Below are positions 1 to 8,524 of a stretch of DNA of 41,110 nt, piece by piece. Location: positions 1-41,110 of the forward strand of contig JAUSJX010000090.1 of NCBI GenBank assembly GCA_030647435.1, read 5' to 3'. Origin of the DNA: Candidatus Rokuibacteriota bacterium. GTDB taxonomy: Bacteria > Methylomirabilota > Methylomirabilia > Rokubacteriales > CSP1-6. The notes under the pieces are model-generated. The model saw only the letters and a list, made by a program, of their open reading frames with translations, was not told where the DNA came from and ran no database searches. Position 1 is the stretch's first letter, and the number at the start of each line of letters is the position of its first letter. The translations under genes and the position numbers were made by a program.

Positions 1-187
1 GGAAAAGGACGGCCGAGAGCTGCGCGCCCTCGTCCTTGAGCGTGAAGTAGGCGTGGCCCGAGCCGGGCGTGCGCAGGTTCGAGATCTCCCCCTCGACCCA
101 CACGCCCGGACATGTCTCCTCGAGCGCCGCCTTGAGCCGCACCGTCAGCTCCGACACCGTAAAAACCCGCCGCTCACCCTCGCTCAC
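1..187 (-). CDS. xseA: Exodeoxyribonuclease VII large subunit, N-terminal part (cut by window edge)
   Basis: Only the first 62 codons are inside the window. They read as the N-terminal OB-fold of XseA, with the family signatures [11 protein letters not shown] and HAYFTLKD followed by AQLSAVLF. XseA is the catalytic subunit of ExoVII, which degrades single-stranded DNA in the cytoplasm with XseB. I chose the GTG at 187: its last two bases form a GTGA overlap with the stop of the upstream DUF559 gene, implying translational coupling. A second in-frame GTG lies 10 codons in and cannot be excluded. In many genomes folD directly precedes xseA; here a DUF559 gene and repeats sit between them. Confidence 0.9.
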   Translation of the reverse strand, partial: MSEGERRVFTVSELTVRLKAALEETCPGVWVEGEISNLRTPGSGHAYFTLKDEGAQLSAVLF

Positions 188-306
188 AGCCCCCTCACCT
201 CTAGCCCCCTCACCCTACCCTCTCCCCGCTGGGGAGAGGGTTTCATTCGAATGGGCCTCCCGGATTCCCTCTCCCCCTTGGGGAGAGGGCAGGGTGAGGG
301 GGAAGT
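183..306. repeat. GC-rich palindromic repeat pair (left cluster)
   Basis: Two facing copies of a hairpin of the type ccctctcccc-nnnn-ggggagaggg lie at about 210-240 and 270-300. The flanking 'cctcaccct' and 'agggtgagg' arms extend the dyad. Related copies occur at 650-760 and 9121-9158. This is a dispersed intergenic palindrome family. Here it is translated as the C-terminal tail of the DUF559 gene and runs up to the xseA start. Confidence 0.8.
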
Positions 307-660
307 TCCATTGGCGCCGAGCGCCTCAACGATGCGGAGGAGTACGCCTTCCGTATTTGCCAGGGCCTCGTTGTCCCAGAAGCGAAGGATGCGATACCCT
401 TGGGACTCGATGTACTGCGTACGTACCTGATCTTCACGCAGCCGCAGCGCGTGCTGGCCACCGTCGAGCTCGATAACCAGTTTGCCTTCCGTGCAGCAAA
501 AATCTGCGATGAAGGGACCGATGGGATGCTGGCGGCGGAATCTCGCACCGCAGAGTCGGCGATCACGAAGCCGCGACCACAACTTCCTCTCCGCATCCGT
601 CTGGTCGCGTCGAAGTCGACGCGCGTAGCAACGCAGATGCTCGCGAACCTGCCCCCTCAC
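184..660 (-). CDS. DUF559 / Vsr-like endonuclease-domain protein
   Basis: The core, about residues 5-120, matches the DUF559 fold, a PD-(D/E)xK nuclease-like domain related to Vsr. It begins with an arginine-rich helix ([12 protein letters not shown]), continues with the [15 protein letters not shown] strand, and has the acidic centre [11 protein letters not shown]. The family's function is not established. The GTG at 660 is my best start because no ATG lies near the domain boundary. Both ends of the reading frame run through the palindromic repeats, so about the last 35 residues are repeat-encoded and probably not functional. The stop overlaps the xseA start (GTGA). It sits between folD and xseA as an insertion in an otherwise ordinary gene pair. 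Confidence 0.7.
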   Translation of the reverse strand: MRGQVREHLRCYARRLRRDQTDAERKLWSRLRDRRLCGARFRRQHPIGPFIADFCCTEGKLVIELDGGQHALRLREDQVRTQYIESQGYRILRFWDNEALANTEGVLLRIVEALGANGTSPSPCPLPKGERESGRPIRMKPSPQRGEGRVRGLEVRGL

Positions 661-825
661 CCTGCCCTCTCCCCCGATGGGGGAGAGGGGGACTCTGGTG
701 ATCCCCACCCCTGCCCCGATGGCCCGTTCCGAACCCCTCTCCCCTTTGGGGAGAGGGTAGGGTGAGGGGCGGAGAGGTGAGGGGCGGAGAGGTGAGGGGC
801 AGAGAGGTGAGGGGCGGAGAGCGGT
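648..825. repeat. GC-rich palindromes plus four 15-bp tandem repeats (right cluster)
   Basis: Two palindromes of the same family as at 183-306 lie near 655-692 and 735-765. They are followed by four direct copies of a 15-bp unit, ggtgaggggcggaga, at 761-775, 776-790, 791-805 (one mismatch) and 806-820. A partial version of the unit occurs at the left cluster in opposite orientation (about 188-215). The DUF559 gene is therefore bracketed by inverted copies of the whole arrangement, directly after the folD stop. Confidence 0.8.
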
Positions 826-1679
826 CACGAGACACCCAGTTGGCGCGTGGCCGCGAGGAGGGTGTTCTTCATGAGCATGGCCACGGTCATCAGGCCGACG
901 CCGCCCGGCACGGGGGTGATGGCGCGCGCCCGCTTCGAGGCGGAGTCGAAATCCACGTCGCCGGCGAGCTTGCCGGTGTCGAGGCGGTTGACGCCGACGT
1001 CGATGACGACGGCGCCCTCCTTCACCATGTCGCCGGTGATGAATCGCGGCCTGCCGGCGGCCACGCAGAGGACGTCGGCGCGGCGGCAGTGCTCGGCGAG
1101 GTCGCGCGTGCGCGTATGGCACATGGTCACCGTCGCATTGCGCGCGAGCAGCAGCTGGGCCAGCGGCTTGCCGACAAGACGCGAGCGCCCGACCACGACG
1201 GCCTCGGCGCCCTCGAGCGGAATGCCGTAATGATCCAGGATCTCGATGCAGCCGGCGGGCGTGCACGGGACCATGGAGGGCTTGCCCGCCAGCAGGTTGC
1301 CCAGGCTCATTGGGTGCAGACCGTCGGCGTCCTTGGCGGGGGCGATGGCATTGACGGCTTCGTTCTCGTCCAGCCCCTTGGGCAGCGGCAGCTGGAGGAG
1401 GATGCCGTGGACGGACGGATCCGCGTTGATCTTCCGGATCGTCTCGGACAGCTCCGCCTGGGAGCAGCCGGCGGGGAAGAGGAAGTCGCGCGAGGCGATA
1501 CCGACGTCGTCGGCCGCGCGCTTCTTGTTGCGAACGTAGATCTGCGACGCGGGGTCTTCGCCGACCAGGATGACCGCGAGCGTCGGCTGGACGCCGGTCC
1601 TGGCTGTGAGGGCGGCGACGCCGGCCTTGACCTCGGCCAGGACCTTCGCCGCGACCGCCTTGCCCTCGAGGATCTGCAC
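825..1679 (-). CDS. folD: Bifunctional methylene-THF dehydrogenase / methenyl-THF cyclohydrolase
   Basis: The enzyme interconverts 5,10-methylene-, methenyl- and 10-formyl-tetrahydrofolate with NADP in the cytoplasm. The 284-residue length is normal. Visible family motifs are the catalytic YVRNKKRAADDVGI segment (Tyr and Lys), the QLPLPKGLDE loop, the nucleotide-binding VVVGRSRLVGKPLA stretch and the C-terminal TPVPGGVGLMTVAML signature. The start codon is GTG at 1679, five bases after the ymdB stop, with a weak AAGG upstream. It belongs to the rny-ymdB-folD run and is followed by the repeat-rich DUF559 insertion instead of directly by xseA. Confidence 0.95.
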   Translation of the reverse strand: MQILEGKAVAAKVLAEVKAGVAALTARTGVQPTLAVILVGEDPASQIYVRNKKRAADDVGIASRDFLFPAGCSQAELSETIRKINADPSVHGILLQLPLPKGLDENEAVNAIAPAKDADGLHPMSLGNLLAGKPSMVPCTPAGCIEILDHYGIPLEGAEAVVVGRSRLVGKPLAQLLLARNATVTMCHTRTRDLAEHCRRADVLCVAAGRPRFITGDMVKEGAVVIDVGVNRLDTGKLAGDVDFDSASKRARAITPVPGGVGLMTVAMLMKNTLLAATRQLGVS

Positions 1680-1684
1680 CGGCC

Positions 1685-2479
1685 TTAGTCGGGGAGAGGG
1701 ACGCGCAGCCGCTCGATGGACAGCCCCCGGCCCGTGTCGGGGTCGATCCGGATCACGACGCCGTGGAGGGCGACGGGGCCCTTGGCGGGCTCGAAGCGAT
1801 TCGGCATCTGCGAGAGGAAGCGCTGGAGCGCCAGGTCCTTGTCCACGCCGATGACGGAGTCGGTCGGGCCCGTCATGCCGAGGTCGGTGATGTAGGCGGT
1901 GCCCTTCGGCAGCACGCGCTCGTCCGCGGTCTGCACGTGCCGGTGCGTGCCGACCACGGCGCTGACCCGCCCGTCGAGATACCAGCCCATGGCCTGCGAC
2001 TCGCTCGTCGCCTCCGCGTGCATGTCCACGAGGATCACCGGCGTGTCCTTGCGGAGCTCGGCCACGAGCTCGTCGGCCTTCTGGAACGGGCAGTCGATCG
2101 GCAGCATGAACACCCGTCCCATCAGGTTCAGCACCGCGACCTTGTGCGGGCCGGCTTTGACGGTGACGTGGCCGACACCCGGGGTGCCAACAGGGAAGTT
2201 CGCCGGGCGGAGCAGGAGGTTCTCCTTGGCGATGTACTCGATGATCTCCTTCTTGTCCCAGATGTGGTTGCCGGAGGTCATCACGTCCACGCCGTGCTCG
2301 AGGAACGTCCGCGCGATCAACGGCGTGACCCCGAAGCCGGCCGCGGCATTCTCCACGTTGACGACGGCCAGGTCGGCCTCGTACTGCTTGCGGAGGCGCG
2401 GGAGGAGCGCGTGCACAGCCTTGCGCCCCGGCTCTCCGAAGACGTCGCCGACGCAGAGGATGGTGAGCGGCTTGGCCAA
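1685..2479 (-). CDS. ymdB: YmdB-family metallophosphoesterase (TIGR00282)
   Basis: Calcineurin-like phosphoesterase of the YmdB family, described in Bacillus as a 2',3'-cyclic-nucleotide phosphodiesterase and habitually encoded beside RNase Y, as here. Metal-site motifs are visible: GDVFGEPGR at the N terminus, TSGNHIWDKKE in the middle, and VDMHAEATSE and VGTHRHVQTAD later. The open frame extends 20 codons upstream to an ATG, but that stretch only translates a G-rich palindrome. The conserved region begins at AKPLTILCVGDV, so I take the TTG at 2479 as start, giving 264 residues, the usual family length. Confidence 0.9.
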   Translation of the reverse strand: MAKPLTILCVGDVFGEPGRKAVHALLPRLRKQYEADLAVVNVENAAAGFGVTPLIARTFLEHGVDVMTSGNHIWDKKEIIEYIAKENLLLRPANFPVGTPGVGHVTVKAGPHKVAVLNLMGRVFMLPIDCPFQKADELVAELRKDTPVILVDMHAEATSESQAMGWYLDGRVSAVVGTHRHVQTADERVLPKGTAYITDLGMTGPTDSVIGVDKDLALQRFLSQMPNRFEPAKGPVALHGVVIRIDPDTGRGLSIERLRVPLPD

Positions 2480-2489
2480 GGGTCTATCT

Positions 2490-2527
2490 GGTCCTGGGGG
2501 GGAGCGGCGCCGCTCCTCCCCCAGACC
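2490..2527. repeat. Imperfect G-rich palindrome between rny and ymdB
   Basis: Two 19-nt arms meet at a gcggc|gccgc centre and match at about 16 of 19 positions. The element lies just upstream of the chosen ymdB TTG start and in the minus-strand transcript would fold into a strong hairpin. There is no U-tract, so it is not a standard intrinsic terminator. It may be an mRNA-processing or stability element or a dispersed repeat. Confidence 0.55.
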
Positions 2528-2581
2528 CCCCCACCGCATTGAGCATCCGCGTCGCCGCCAGAGTCATCCTCCTTGGGCGCT

Positions 2582-4189
2582 TCACTTCGCCACTTCCACC
2601 GCGCGCGTCTCGCGGATGACGATGACCTTGATGTGGCCGGGGTACTGCATCTCGGCCTCGATGCGCTTGGAGATGTCCTTGGCCAGCTGGTGGGCGTCGA
2701 GGTCGGAGATCTGTTCGGACTTGGTCATGACGCGGAGCTCGCGCCCGGCCTGGATCGCGTAGCACATCTCCACGCCCTTGTAGGACATGGCGATCTCCTC
2801 AAGCTTGGCCAGGCGCTTGATGTAGCTCTCGAGGACGTCACGGCGCGCGCCGGGCCGGGCCGCGGAGATGCCGTCGGCCGCCTCGGTCAGCACCGCCTCG
2901 ATGGTCTCGGGCTCGACGTTCTCGTGGCCGCAGAGCGCGGCGTTGATGATCTGCGGCGACTCGCCGTACTTGGTCAGCACCTGCAGGCTGAGCTCCGGGT
3001 GGCTGCCCTCCTGCTCGTGCGTGAGCGCCTTGCCGATGTCGTGGAGCAGCCCCATGCGCTTGGCCAGCTTGACGTCGGCCTTGATCTCGGCCGCCATCAT
3101 GCCCGCGAGCCAGGCGACTTCTTTCGAGTGCTGGAGGCAGTTCTGCCCGTAGGAGGTCCGGTACTTCATGCGCCCCACGAGCTTGACGAGCTCGGGGTGC
3201 AGGCCGTGGACGCCCACCTCGAAGCAGGCCTTCTCGCCCTCTTCCTTGAGCTGCTCCTCCATCTCCTTCTTGACCTTCTCGACGACCTCCTCGATGCGCG
3301 CTGGATGAATCCGCCCGTCGGCGATCAGCTTCTGGAGCGCCAGCTTCGCGATCTCCCGGCGATACGGGTCGTAGGCGGAGATGAGGACGGCCTCAGGCGT
3401 GTCGTCGACGATCAGGTCCACGCCCGTGTGCAGCTCGAGCGCGCGAATGTTTCGCCCCTCGCGGCCGATGATGCGCCCCTTCATGTCGTCCGACGGCAGG
3501 TTCACGATGGACACCGAGGTCTCGACCGTGTAGTCGGGCGCCAGCCGCTGGATCGTCGTGGCCAGGACTTCCCTCGCCTTGACCTGGGCGGTCTCCTTCG
3601 CCTCTTCCTCGAGCCGCATGCCGAGGAGCTGGGCCTCGCGGCGGCACTCGACCTCGACCTGGGCCATGAGCTGCCGCTTGGCCTCTTCCGCGGTGAGACC
3701 GGCGATGCCCTCGAGCTTCCTCCGCTGGTCATCGAGCGCGGAATTCAGCTGCGCCTCTTTCGTGGCAATGCCCTTGTCCCTTTCGCCCAGCGCGCGATCG
3801 CGGGACTGCATCTCGCTCTCGCGCCGGCCGAGCTGGTCGAGCTGACGGGCCAGCTGCTCTTCCTGCTGGACCACGCGGCGCTCGACCTCCTGGATCTCTT
3901 TCTGGCGCGCGCGCGTCTCCTGCTCGAGCTCGCTACGCGCCTTGAGCGCCGTCTCCTTGGCCTCGAGCTCGACGGCGCGGATGCGGGCCTCGCCCTCGCG
4001 GAACTTGACTTCGGCCTCCGCGCGCGCCTGCTCCACGGCGCGCTGGGCGTCGTCGAGGATGCGCTTGGCGCGAGTCTCGGCGTCGCCGAGGGTACGGGCG
4101 ATGGCGAGCTTGTGCGCCATGTAGCCGACGAAGAGTGCCAGGAGGGCGACGAGCGGAACCAGGACGATCAGAACAAGCTTGACGTCCAT
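2582..4189 (-). CDS. rny: Ribonuclease Y
   Basis: Membrane-anchored endoribonuclease that starts mRNA decay. Domain order is as expected: an N-terminal membrane helix (residues about 3-24), a long charged coiled coil to about 200, a KH domain with [17 protein letters not shown], and an HD domain with LLHDIGKAL metal ligands. The length of 535 residues is normal. The ATG at 4189 has GGAG six bases upstream; an in-frame TTG four codons earlier overlaps this ribosome-binding site and is less likely. It is followed by ymdB, its usual partner, and preceded by 6S RNA, a dense cluster of RNA-metabolism functions. Confidence 0.96.
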   Translation of the reverse strand: MDVKLVLIVLVPLVALLALFVGYMAHKLAIARTLGDAETRAKRILDDAQRAVEQARAEAEVKFREGEARIRAVELEAKETALKARSELEQETRARQKEIQEVERRVVQQEEQLARQLDQLGRRESEMQSRDRALGERDKGIATKEAQLNSALDDQRRKLEGIAGLTAEEAKRQLMAQVEVECRREAQLLGMRLEEEAKETAQVKAREVLATTIQRLAPDYTVETSVSIVNLPSDDMKGRIIGREGRNIRALELHTGVDLIVDDTPEAVLISAYDPYRREIAKLALQKLIADGRIHPARIEEVVEKVKKEMEEQLKEEGEKACFEVGVHGLHPELVKLVGRMKYRTSYGQNCLQHSKEVAWLAGMMAAEIKADVKLAKRMGLLHDIGKALTHEQEGSHPELSLQVLTKYGESPQIINAALCGHENVEPETIEAVLTEAADGISAARPGARRDVLESYIKRLAKLEEIAMSYKGVEMCYAIQAGRELRVMTKSEQISDLDAHQLAKDISKRIEAEMQYPGHIKVIVIRETRAVEVAK

Positions 4190-4201
4190 TGCTATCTCCA
4201 A

Positions 4202-4217
4202 CCGGGGACAGCCCCGG
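4202..4217 (-). promoter_or_regulatory. Short GC hairpin directly upstream of the rny ribosome-binding site
   Basis: A CCGGGG-CTGT-CCCCGG stem-loop ends two bases before the rny GGAG. There is no U-run, so it is not a clear terminator of the 6S transcript. It could influence rny translation or mRNA stability. The assignment is structural only. Confidence 0.4.
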
Positions 4218-4303
4218 ATTTAATAAGGACGATCAGGACCTTCGCGACAGCGAAAAATCATCGGAAGTATAAGCTCTTTGCGGAAGGAAAGTCAACGAAG
4301 GAG

Positions 4304-4488
4304 GCGCCCCGCCTCTGCCGTGTGCCGACGGTGTTTCGAACCTGGCAAGCCAGGTGGGCGCCAAAATGGAGGGCTTCAGGCTTCCCCTCGTGTGAGGGGC
4401 ATGCGCACCACCCTCTTGAGCGGCGTCCTCATGTGTATCGAGGTTGAAACTCCCCCCCGACATCACAAACAGCGCAGGGCTTCCCCTG
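4304..4488 (-). ncRNA. ssrS: 6S RNA
   Basis: This non-coding stretch directly follows zapA, the classical position of 6S RNA, the regulator that sequesters sigma-70 RNA polymerase. On the minus strand it shows the E. coli-like central pattern: a GGUGCGCAUGCCCC segment (compare GGUGAGCAUGCUC), then a short arm and GGGGAAGCCUGAAG (compare CCGAGAAGCCUUAA). Further down CACCUGGCUUGCCAGGUUC corresponds to CACCUUGAACCAAGGGUUC. The GCATGC centre is at 4399-4404. Ends are estimated from the E. coli length (184 nt) and may be off by 10-15 bases. The 3' flank contains a GAGGC-GGGGC-GCCTC hairpin that could be the terminal stem or terminator. Confidence 0.82.
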
Positions 4489-4523
4489 TGTACCCCCCTT
4501 GCCTCAGGCAAGTCAAGCGATAC

Positions 4524-4826
4524 CTACCGTTGGCCCTTGGCGGGGACGATCGCCTCCAGCAGGTCCACCATCGCGCCGATGCGCTTGGGCAGGTCGCCCT
4601 CGAACGTGGACAGCTCCTCGCGGGCACGGAACAGCTCGTCGGCGATATACAGGCCCGCCAGCGCCAGCGCCTTGACCGGGTCCTGGCCACGCATCTGTCC
4701 TTCCACGCTCTTGACGCGTTTCTCGACGTAGGCCGCAAGGTCGCGGACGTACTTCGGATCGGCCTCGCTCCTGATCGTGTACTTCTGCCCGAGGATCTCG
4801 ACCTCGACCCGCTGCATCTCGCTCAT
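4524..4826 (-). CDS. zapA: Cell-division protein ZapA
   Basis: A 100-residue ZapA-family protein that bundles FtsZ filaments and stabilises the Z-ring. It has the N-terminal VEVEILGQKYTIRSEAD strand pair, the D(P)KYVRDLAAYVEKRV helix, and the VKALALAGLYIADEL region typical of the family, followed by a short coiled coil. Its ATG overlaps the stop of the upstream coiled-coil gene (ATGA). The 6S RNA gene follows, an arrangement also known from proteobacteria. Confidence 0.93.
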   Translation of the reverse strand: MSEMQRVEVEILGQKYTIRSEADPKYVRDLAAYVEKRVKSVEGQMRGQDPVKALALAGLYIADELFRAREELSTFEGDLPKRIGAMVDLLEAIVPAKGQR

Positions 4827-5044
4827 AGGTCGAGCTTCTCCATTTCCTTGAGCATGGCGTTGACCTGCGACAGCGTCTCCTTGCGCTCCTGGCGCAGGCG
4901 CTGAAGCTCGGCGCGGTCGGCGTCGCCCGCCCCCGCCCTGGACGCGAGAGTGTCGCGCTCCTTGCGGAGCGTCGCGATGACCTCCGCCGCGCGCCTGACG
5001 GCCTTCTCGAGCTCCTCCAGTCGCTCCCCGAGCGGCTCGGTCAT
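4823..5044 (-). CDS. Small coiled-coil protein, ZapB-like
   Basis: A 73-residue, highly charged protein predicted to be almost entirely one coiled coil (heptads from LGERLEELEKAV through RLRQERKETLSQVNAMLKEM). Size, composition and its place directly before zapA suggest a ZapB-type division factor, but coiled coils carry little family signal and this is contextual. It overlaps pheT by four bases (ATGA) and zapA by four bases, so it is translationally coupled on both sides. Confidence 0.75.
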   Translation of the reverse strand: MTEPLGERLEELEKAVRRAAEVIATLRKERDTLASRAGAGDADRAELQRLRQERKETLSQVNAMLKEMEKLDL

Positions 5045-7494
5045 GACACCCCCCTGATCTCGGCCGCGAAGCGGCGGCCGACCTCGGCGACGATCTTGGC
5101 GTGGAGATCATTGACTTCCTTGTCGGTGAGCGTGCGGTCGGCCGCCTGGAAGGTCAGGCTCCAGGCGAGGCTCCGCTTGCCGGCGCCGACCTGGCCGCCC
5201 TCGTAGACGTCGAAGAGCGTGATCCGCGACAGGAGCGGCAGCTTCATCGCGCGGATCGCGGCCTCGACCTGCCCCGCCGTCACCTCGGCCTGGACGACGA
5301 CGGCGAGGTCCCGCTGGACGGCCGGGAAGCGCGGCAGCGGCTCGTAGCGGATCTCGCGACGCGGCAGGGCGAGCAGCGCGGTCAGCGACACTTCGGCGAG
5401 GAAGATGGGCGCCGGCAGGTCGAAGGCCTCGCGCACGTGGAGCGCGACCTCGCCGAACCAGCCGATCTCGCGGCCGCCGGCGGTGAGCGCCGCAGCGCGG
5501 CCCTCCTCAAGGTAGCGCGGGCCCTTGCCGGGCGCATACGGCGTGACGCCCGCCTCGCCCACTCCCGCGGCGCCCACGACCAGCTCGGCGGCGCCCTTCG
5601 CGTCGTAGACGTCCGCGCGCTCACGGCCCGCGTGCCAGGCGCGGGTCGCGCGCTGCCCCGTCATCACCACAGCGACCCAGAGCTCTTCGTGGGCGGGACA
5701 ATCTCCGTCTTCATCCCGATGGGGAGCGAAGGTCTGGCCGATCTCGAACACGCGCACGTCGGGAATCTGGCGGCTGCCGTTGAGCGCGACCACCTCGAGG
5801 AGCCCCGGGGCCAACGACGGGCGCAGGACGGAGCGCTCGACGGAGATCGGGTTCTGGAGCGCGATCAGGGCCTCGGGCGCGCTCCAACCCATCGCCGCGA
5901 GGCGCCCGGGATCGACGAAGGCATACGTGACGGCCTGGTAGAGGCCCGCCGCGGTCAGCGCGGCCGTCACGCCGCGAGAGAGCGTGAGATCGGCGGGGCG
6001 CGTCACGGGCTGGAGCTGGCTGCCCCTCGACAGCGTCGAGGGGATCTTGTCGTAGCCCCAGACGCGGATGATCTCCTCGACCAGGTCGTCCTCCTGGGCA
6101 ATGTCGCGCCGGAAGCTCGGCACCACCACCTGGAGCGCGATCCCCGAGTCGTCCACGGCGAAGCCCAGCCCCTGAAGGATCTTCACGACGTCTTCGTGAG
6201 TCGGGCAGGCGCCGATGAGCCGCTCGATGCGCGAGCGGCGAAGCGCGATGCGCGGGCGGGGCTTCGGCCCCGGGTAGACATCGACGACGCCCTTGGCGAC
6301 GGTGCCGCCGCCGAGGTCGGCCATGAGCTGGGCGGCGCGGTCGAGGGCCTCGCGGAGCCCTTCGATGTCGGCGCCGCGCTCGAAGCGGTACGCGGCATCG
6401 GTGTGCAGGCCGAGCGCGCGCGCCGTCCGGCGGACGGAGCCGGGGTTGAAGTAGGCGCTCTCGAGCAGCACCGTCGTCGTGGCCGCCGTCACTTCCGTGT
6501 TGCCGCCGCCCATGACGCCGCCGATGGCAACGGCGCGCTCGGGATCGCAGATCATCAACATGTCGGGCTCGAGCGCTCTGTCCTGCCCGTCGAGCGTCCG
6601 GAGCCGCTCGCCCGGCCGCGCCCGCCGCACCACGATCGCGTGCTGGGAGATGGTGGCGTAGTCGAAGGCGTGGAGCGGCTGGCCCAGCTCCCAGAGGACG
6701 TAGTTGGTCACGTCCACGAGGTTGTTGATGGGGCGCAGGCCCACCGCGCGGAGCCGCTGGGCGAGCCACGGCGGCGAAGGCTTGACCGTGAGGCCGGTGA
6801 TGACGCGCGCCGCGTAGCGCGGGCAGAGGTCGGGGTCGAGGATCTCGACCGTCGCGAGCGAGCCGGCCTCGGTCTCCCCTTCCTTGACCGCGATCTGCGG
6901 GAAGCGGAAGGGCGCGCCCGTGAGCGCCGCGACTTCCCGCGCGACGCCGACGATGCTGAGCGCGTCAGGGCGGTTCGGCGTGATTTCGATCTCGAGGATG
7001 GCATCGTCGAGGCCCAGGTACTGGATGAGCGGGGCGCCGAGCGGCGCGTCGGCGGGCAGCTCGAGGATGCCCGAGCCGTCCTGGCCGATGCCGAGCTCCA
7101 GCTCGGAACAGAGCATCCCGTCGGAGACCGTGCCGCGGATCTTCGCGGCCTTGATGGCGCGTCCACCGGGAAAAGCGGCGCTGGCCGGCAGCGTCGCCCC
7201 CGGAGGGGCGAAAGCCGTGCGCAGGCCGGGCGCGGCATTGGGCGCGCCGCAGATCACCGAGAATTTCTTGTCGGGCAGCGCGACCCGGCAGAGGCGATTG
7301 TGGTGGCCGGCGGGTGTGACGCCCAGGTCTTTCTCGATCGCCTCGATCTCACCGACGACCACGCCCGAGAGCCCCTCGACGAGCGGCGAGACGGAGGGCA
7401 CCTCGATGCCGGCGTTGACCAGGCGGTCGGCGATCGCGGCGGGCGGGAGGTCCGTCTCGACGAACTCGAGCAGCCAGCGGTGGGAGATCCTCAC
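5041..7494 (-). CDS. pheT: Phenylalanyl-tRNA synthetase beta subunit
   Basis: The 817-residue beta chain of the (alpha-beta)2 PheRS charges tRNA-Phe in the cytoplasm. It begins with MRISHRWLLEFVET, continues through the tRNA-binding EMAP-like domain (VVGEIEAIEKD, VICGAPN), the B3/4 editing region (INNLVDVTNYVLWELGQPLHAFD), the B5 domain, the catalytic-like core and a C-terminal ferredoxin-like anticodon-binding domain (RFPAVQRDLAVVV). The start codon is GTG at 7494, overlapping the pheS stop (GTGA). Full length, no anomalies seen. Confidence 0.97.
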   Translation of the reverse strand: MRISHRWLLEFVETDLPPAAIADRLVNAGIEVPSVSPLVEGLSGVVVGEIEAIEKDLGVTPAGHHNRLCRVALPDKKFSVICGAPNAAPGLRTAFAPPGATLPASAAFPGGRAIKAAKIRGTVSDGMLCSELELGIGQDGSGILELPADAPLGAPLIQYLGLDDAILEIEITPNRPDALSIVGVAREVAALTGAPFRFPQIAVKEGETEAGSLATVEILDPDLCPRYAARVITGLTVKPSPPWLAQRLRAVGLRPINNLVDVTNYVLWELGQPLHAFDYATISQHAIVVRRARPGERLRTLDGQDRALEPDMLMICDPERAVAIGGVMGGGNTEVTAATTTVLLESAYFNPGSVRRTARALGLHTDAAYRFERGADIEGLREALDRAAQLMADLGGGTVAKGVVDVYPGPKPRPRIALRRSRIERLIGACPTHEDVVKILQGLGFAVDDSGIALQVVVPSFRRDIAQEDDLVEEIIRVWGYDKIPSTLSRGSQLQPVTRPADLTLSRGVTAALTAAGLYQAVTYAFVDPGRLAAMGWSAPEALIALQNPISVERSVLRPSLAPGLLEVVALNGSRQIPDVRVFEIGQTFAPHRDEDGDCPAHEELWVAVVMTGQRATRAWHAGRERADVYDAKGAAELVVGAAGVGEAGVTPYAPGKGPRYLEEGRAAALTAGGREIGWFGEVALHVREAFDLPAPIFLAEVSLTALLALPRREIRYEPLPRFPAVQRDLAVVVQAEVTAGQVEAAIRAMKLPLLSRITLFDVYEGGQVGAGKRSLAWSLTFQAADRTLTDKEVNDLHAKIVAEVGRRFAAEIRGVS

Positions 7495-8519
7495 GGGGCG
7501 AACTGTCCGAGGAAGCGCATGTCGTTCTCGAAGAAGAGGCGGATGTCGTCGATCCCGTACTTCAGCATGGCCACCCGCTCGACGCCCATGCCGAAGGCCC
7601 AGCCCGTCACCTGCTCGGTGTCATAGCCCACATTGCGCAGCACGTTGGGATGCACCATGCCCGAGCCAAGGATCTCGAGCCAGCCCGACTGCGAGCAGAC
7701 GCGGCACCCGGCGCCCGCGCAGGCGAAGCAGCGGACGTCCGCCTCCGCCGAGGGCTCCGTGAACGGGAAGAAGGACGGGCGGAAGCGAATAGCGGCGCCC
7801 GGGCCGAACATCTCGCGGGCGAAGAGCTCGAGCGTGCCCTTGAGATCGCCCATGGAGATATTGGCGTCCACCGCCAGGCCCTCCACCTGGTGGAACATCG
7901 GGGAATGCGTGTTGTCGGCGTCACGGCGGTACGTTTTGCCCGGGCAGATGACGCGCACCGGTGGCGGCTGCGCCTTCATGGTCCGGATCTGCACCGGCGA
8001 GGTGTGCGTGCGGAGCAGCGTGTCCGCCGACAGGTGGAAGGTGTCCTGCATGTCGCGCGCGGGGTGGTCGTCGGGGAAGTTGAGCGCCGCGAAGTTGTAG
8101 TAGTCGCTCTCGACCTCGGGCCCCTCGGCCACGGAGAATCCGAGCCCCTCGAAGATCCCGATGATCTCGTCCTGGACGCGGATGATCGGGTGCACGGCGC
8201 CCGGCCGTGTAGCGCGCCCAGGCAGCGTCAGGTCCACGCGCCGGGAGGCGAGCAACTGGCGGTGCTCCTCGGGCTTGAGCGCCTCGAGCCTGGCGGCGAG
8301 CCCCTCCTCGATCCGCTCCTTGGCGCGGTTGGCCTCCTGGCCGACCCGCGGGCGCTCGGCGGCGGCGATCTTGCCGAGCCCGCGCAGAAGCGCCGTCAGC
8401 TCGCCGGAGCGCCCGAGCACGCGGACGCGCAGCTGCTCGAGGGCGGACGTGGATCGGGCCCCGGCGACATCCGCCAGGGCCCGGTCGAGGATTTCCTGGA
8501 CCCGCGGGTCCCCTGCCAC
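7491..8519 (-). CDS. pheS: Phenylalanyl-tRNA synthetase alpha subunit
   Basis: Catalytic class II subunit of PheRS. The N-terminal coiled coil (EILDRALADVAGARS to ARLEALKPEEHRQLL) is followed by motif 2 around DMQDTFHLSADTLLRTHTSPVQ, HSPMFHQVEGLAVD, and motif 3 in GWAFGMGVERVAMLKYGIDDIRLF. The start is GTG at 8519, six bases after rplT, giving 342 residues, the normal length. The open frame continues upstream inside rplT but has no family similarity there. A CAGG just before the GTG is a poor ribosome site, so coupling to rplT is likely. Confidence 0.95.
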   Translation of the reverse strand: MAGDPRVQEILDRALADVAGARSTSALEQLRVRVLGRSGELTALLRGLGKIAAAERPRVGQEANRAKERIEEGLAARLEALKPEEHRQLLASRRVDLTLPGRATRPGAVHPIIRVQDEIIGIFEGLGFSVAEGPEVESDYYNFAALNFPDDHPARDMQDTFHLSADTLLRTHTSPVQIRTMKAQPPPVRVICPGKTYRRDADNTHSPMFHQVEGLAVDANISMGDLKGTLELFAREMFGPGAAIRFRPSFFPFTEPSAEADVRCFACAGAGCRVCSQSGWLEILGSGMVHPNVLRNVGYDTEQVTGWAFGMGVERVAMLKYGIDDIRLFFENDMRFLGQFAP

Positions 8520-8524
8520 CCTGC

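Noticed and set aside
761-820. CRISPR-like array
   Set aside because: Units are 15 bp, directly adjacent and without spacers; these are simple tandem repeats.
2573-4447. A 624-codon plus-strand frame opposite rny
   Set aside because: Leu/Glu-rich shadow of the RNase Y coiled coil, with no ribosome site or domain.
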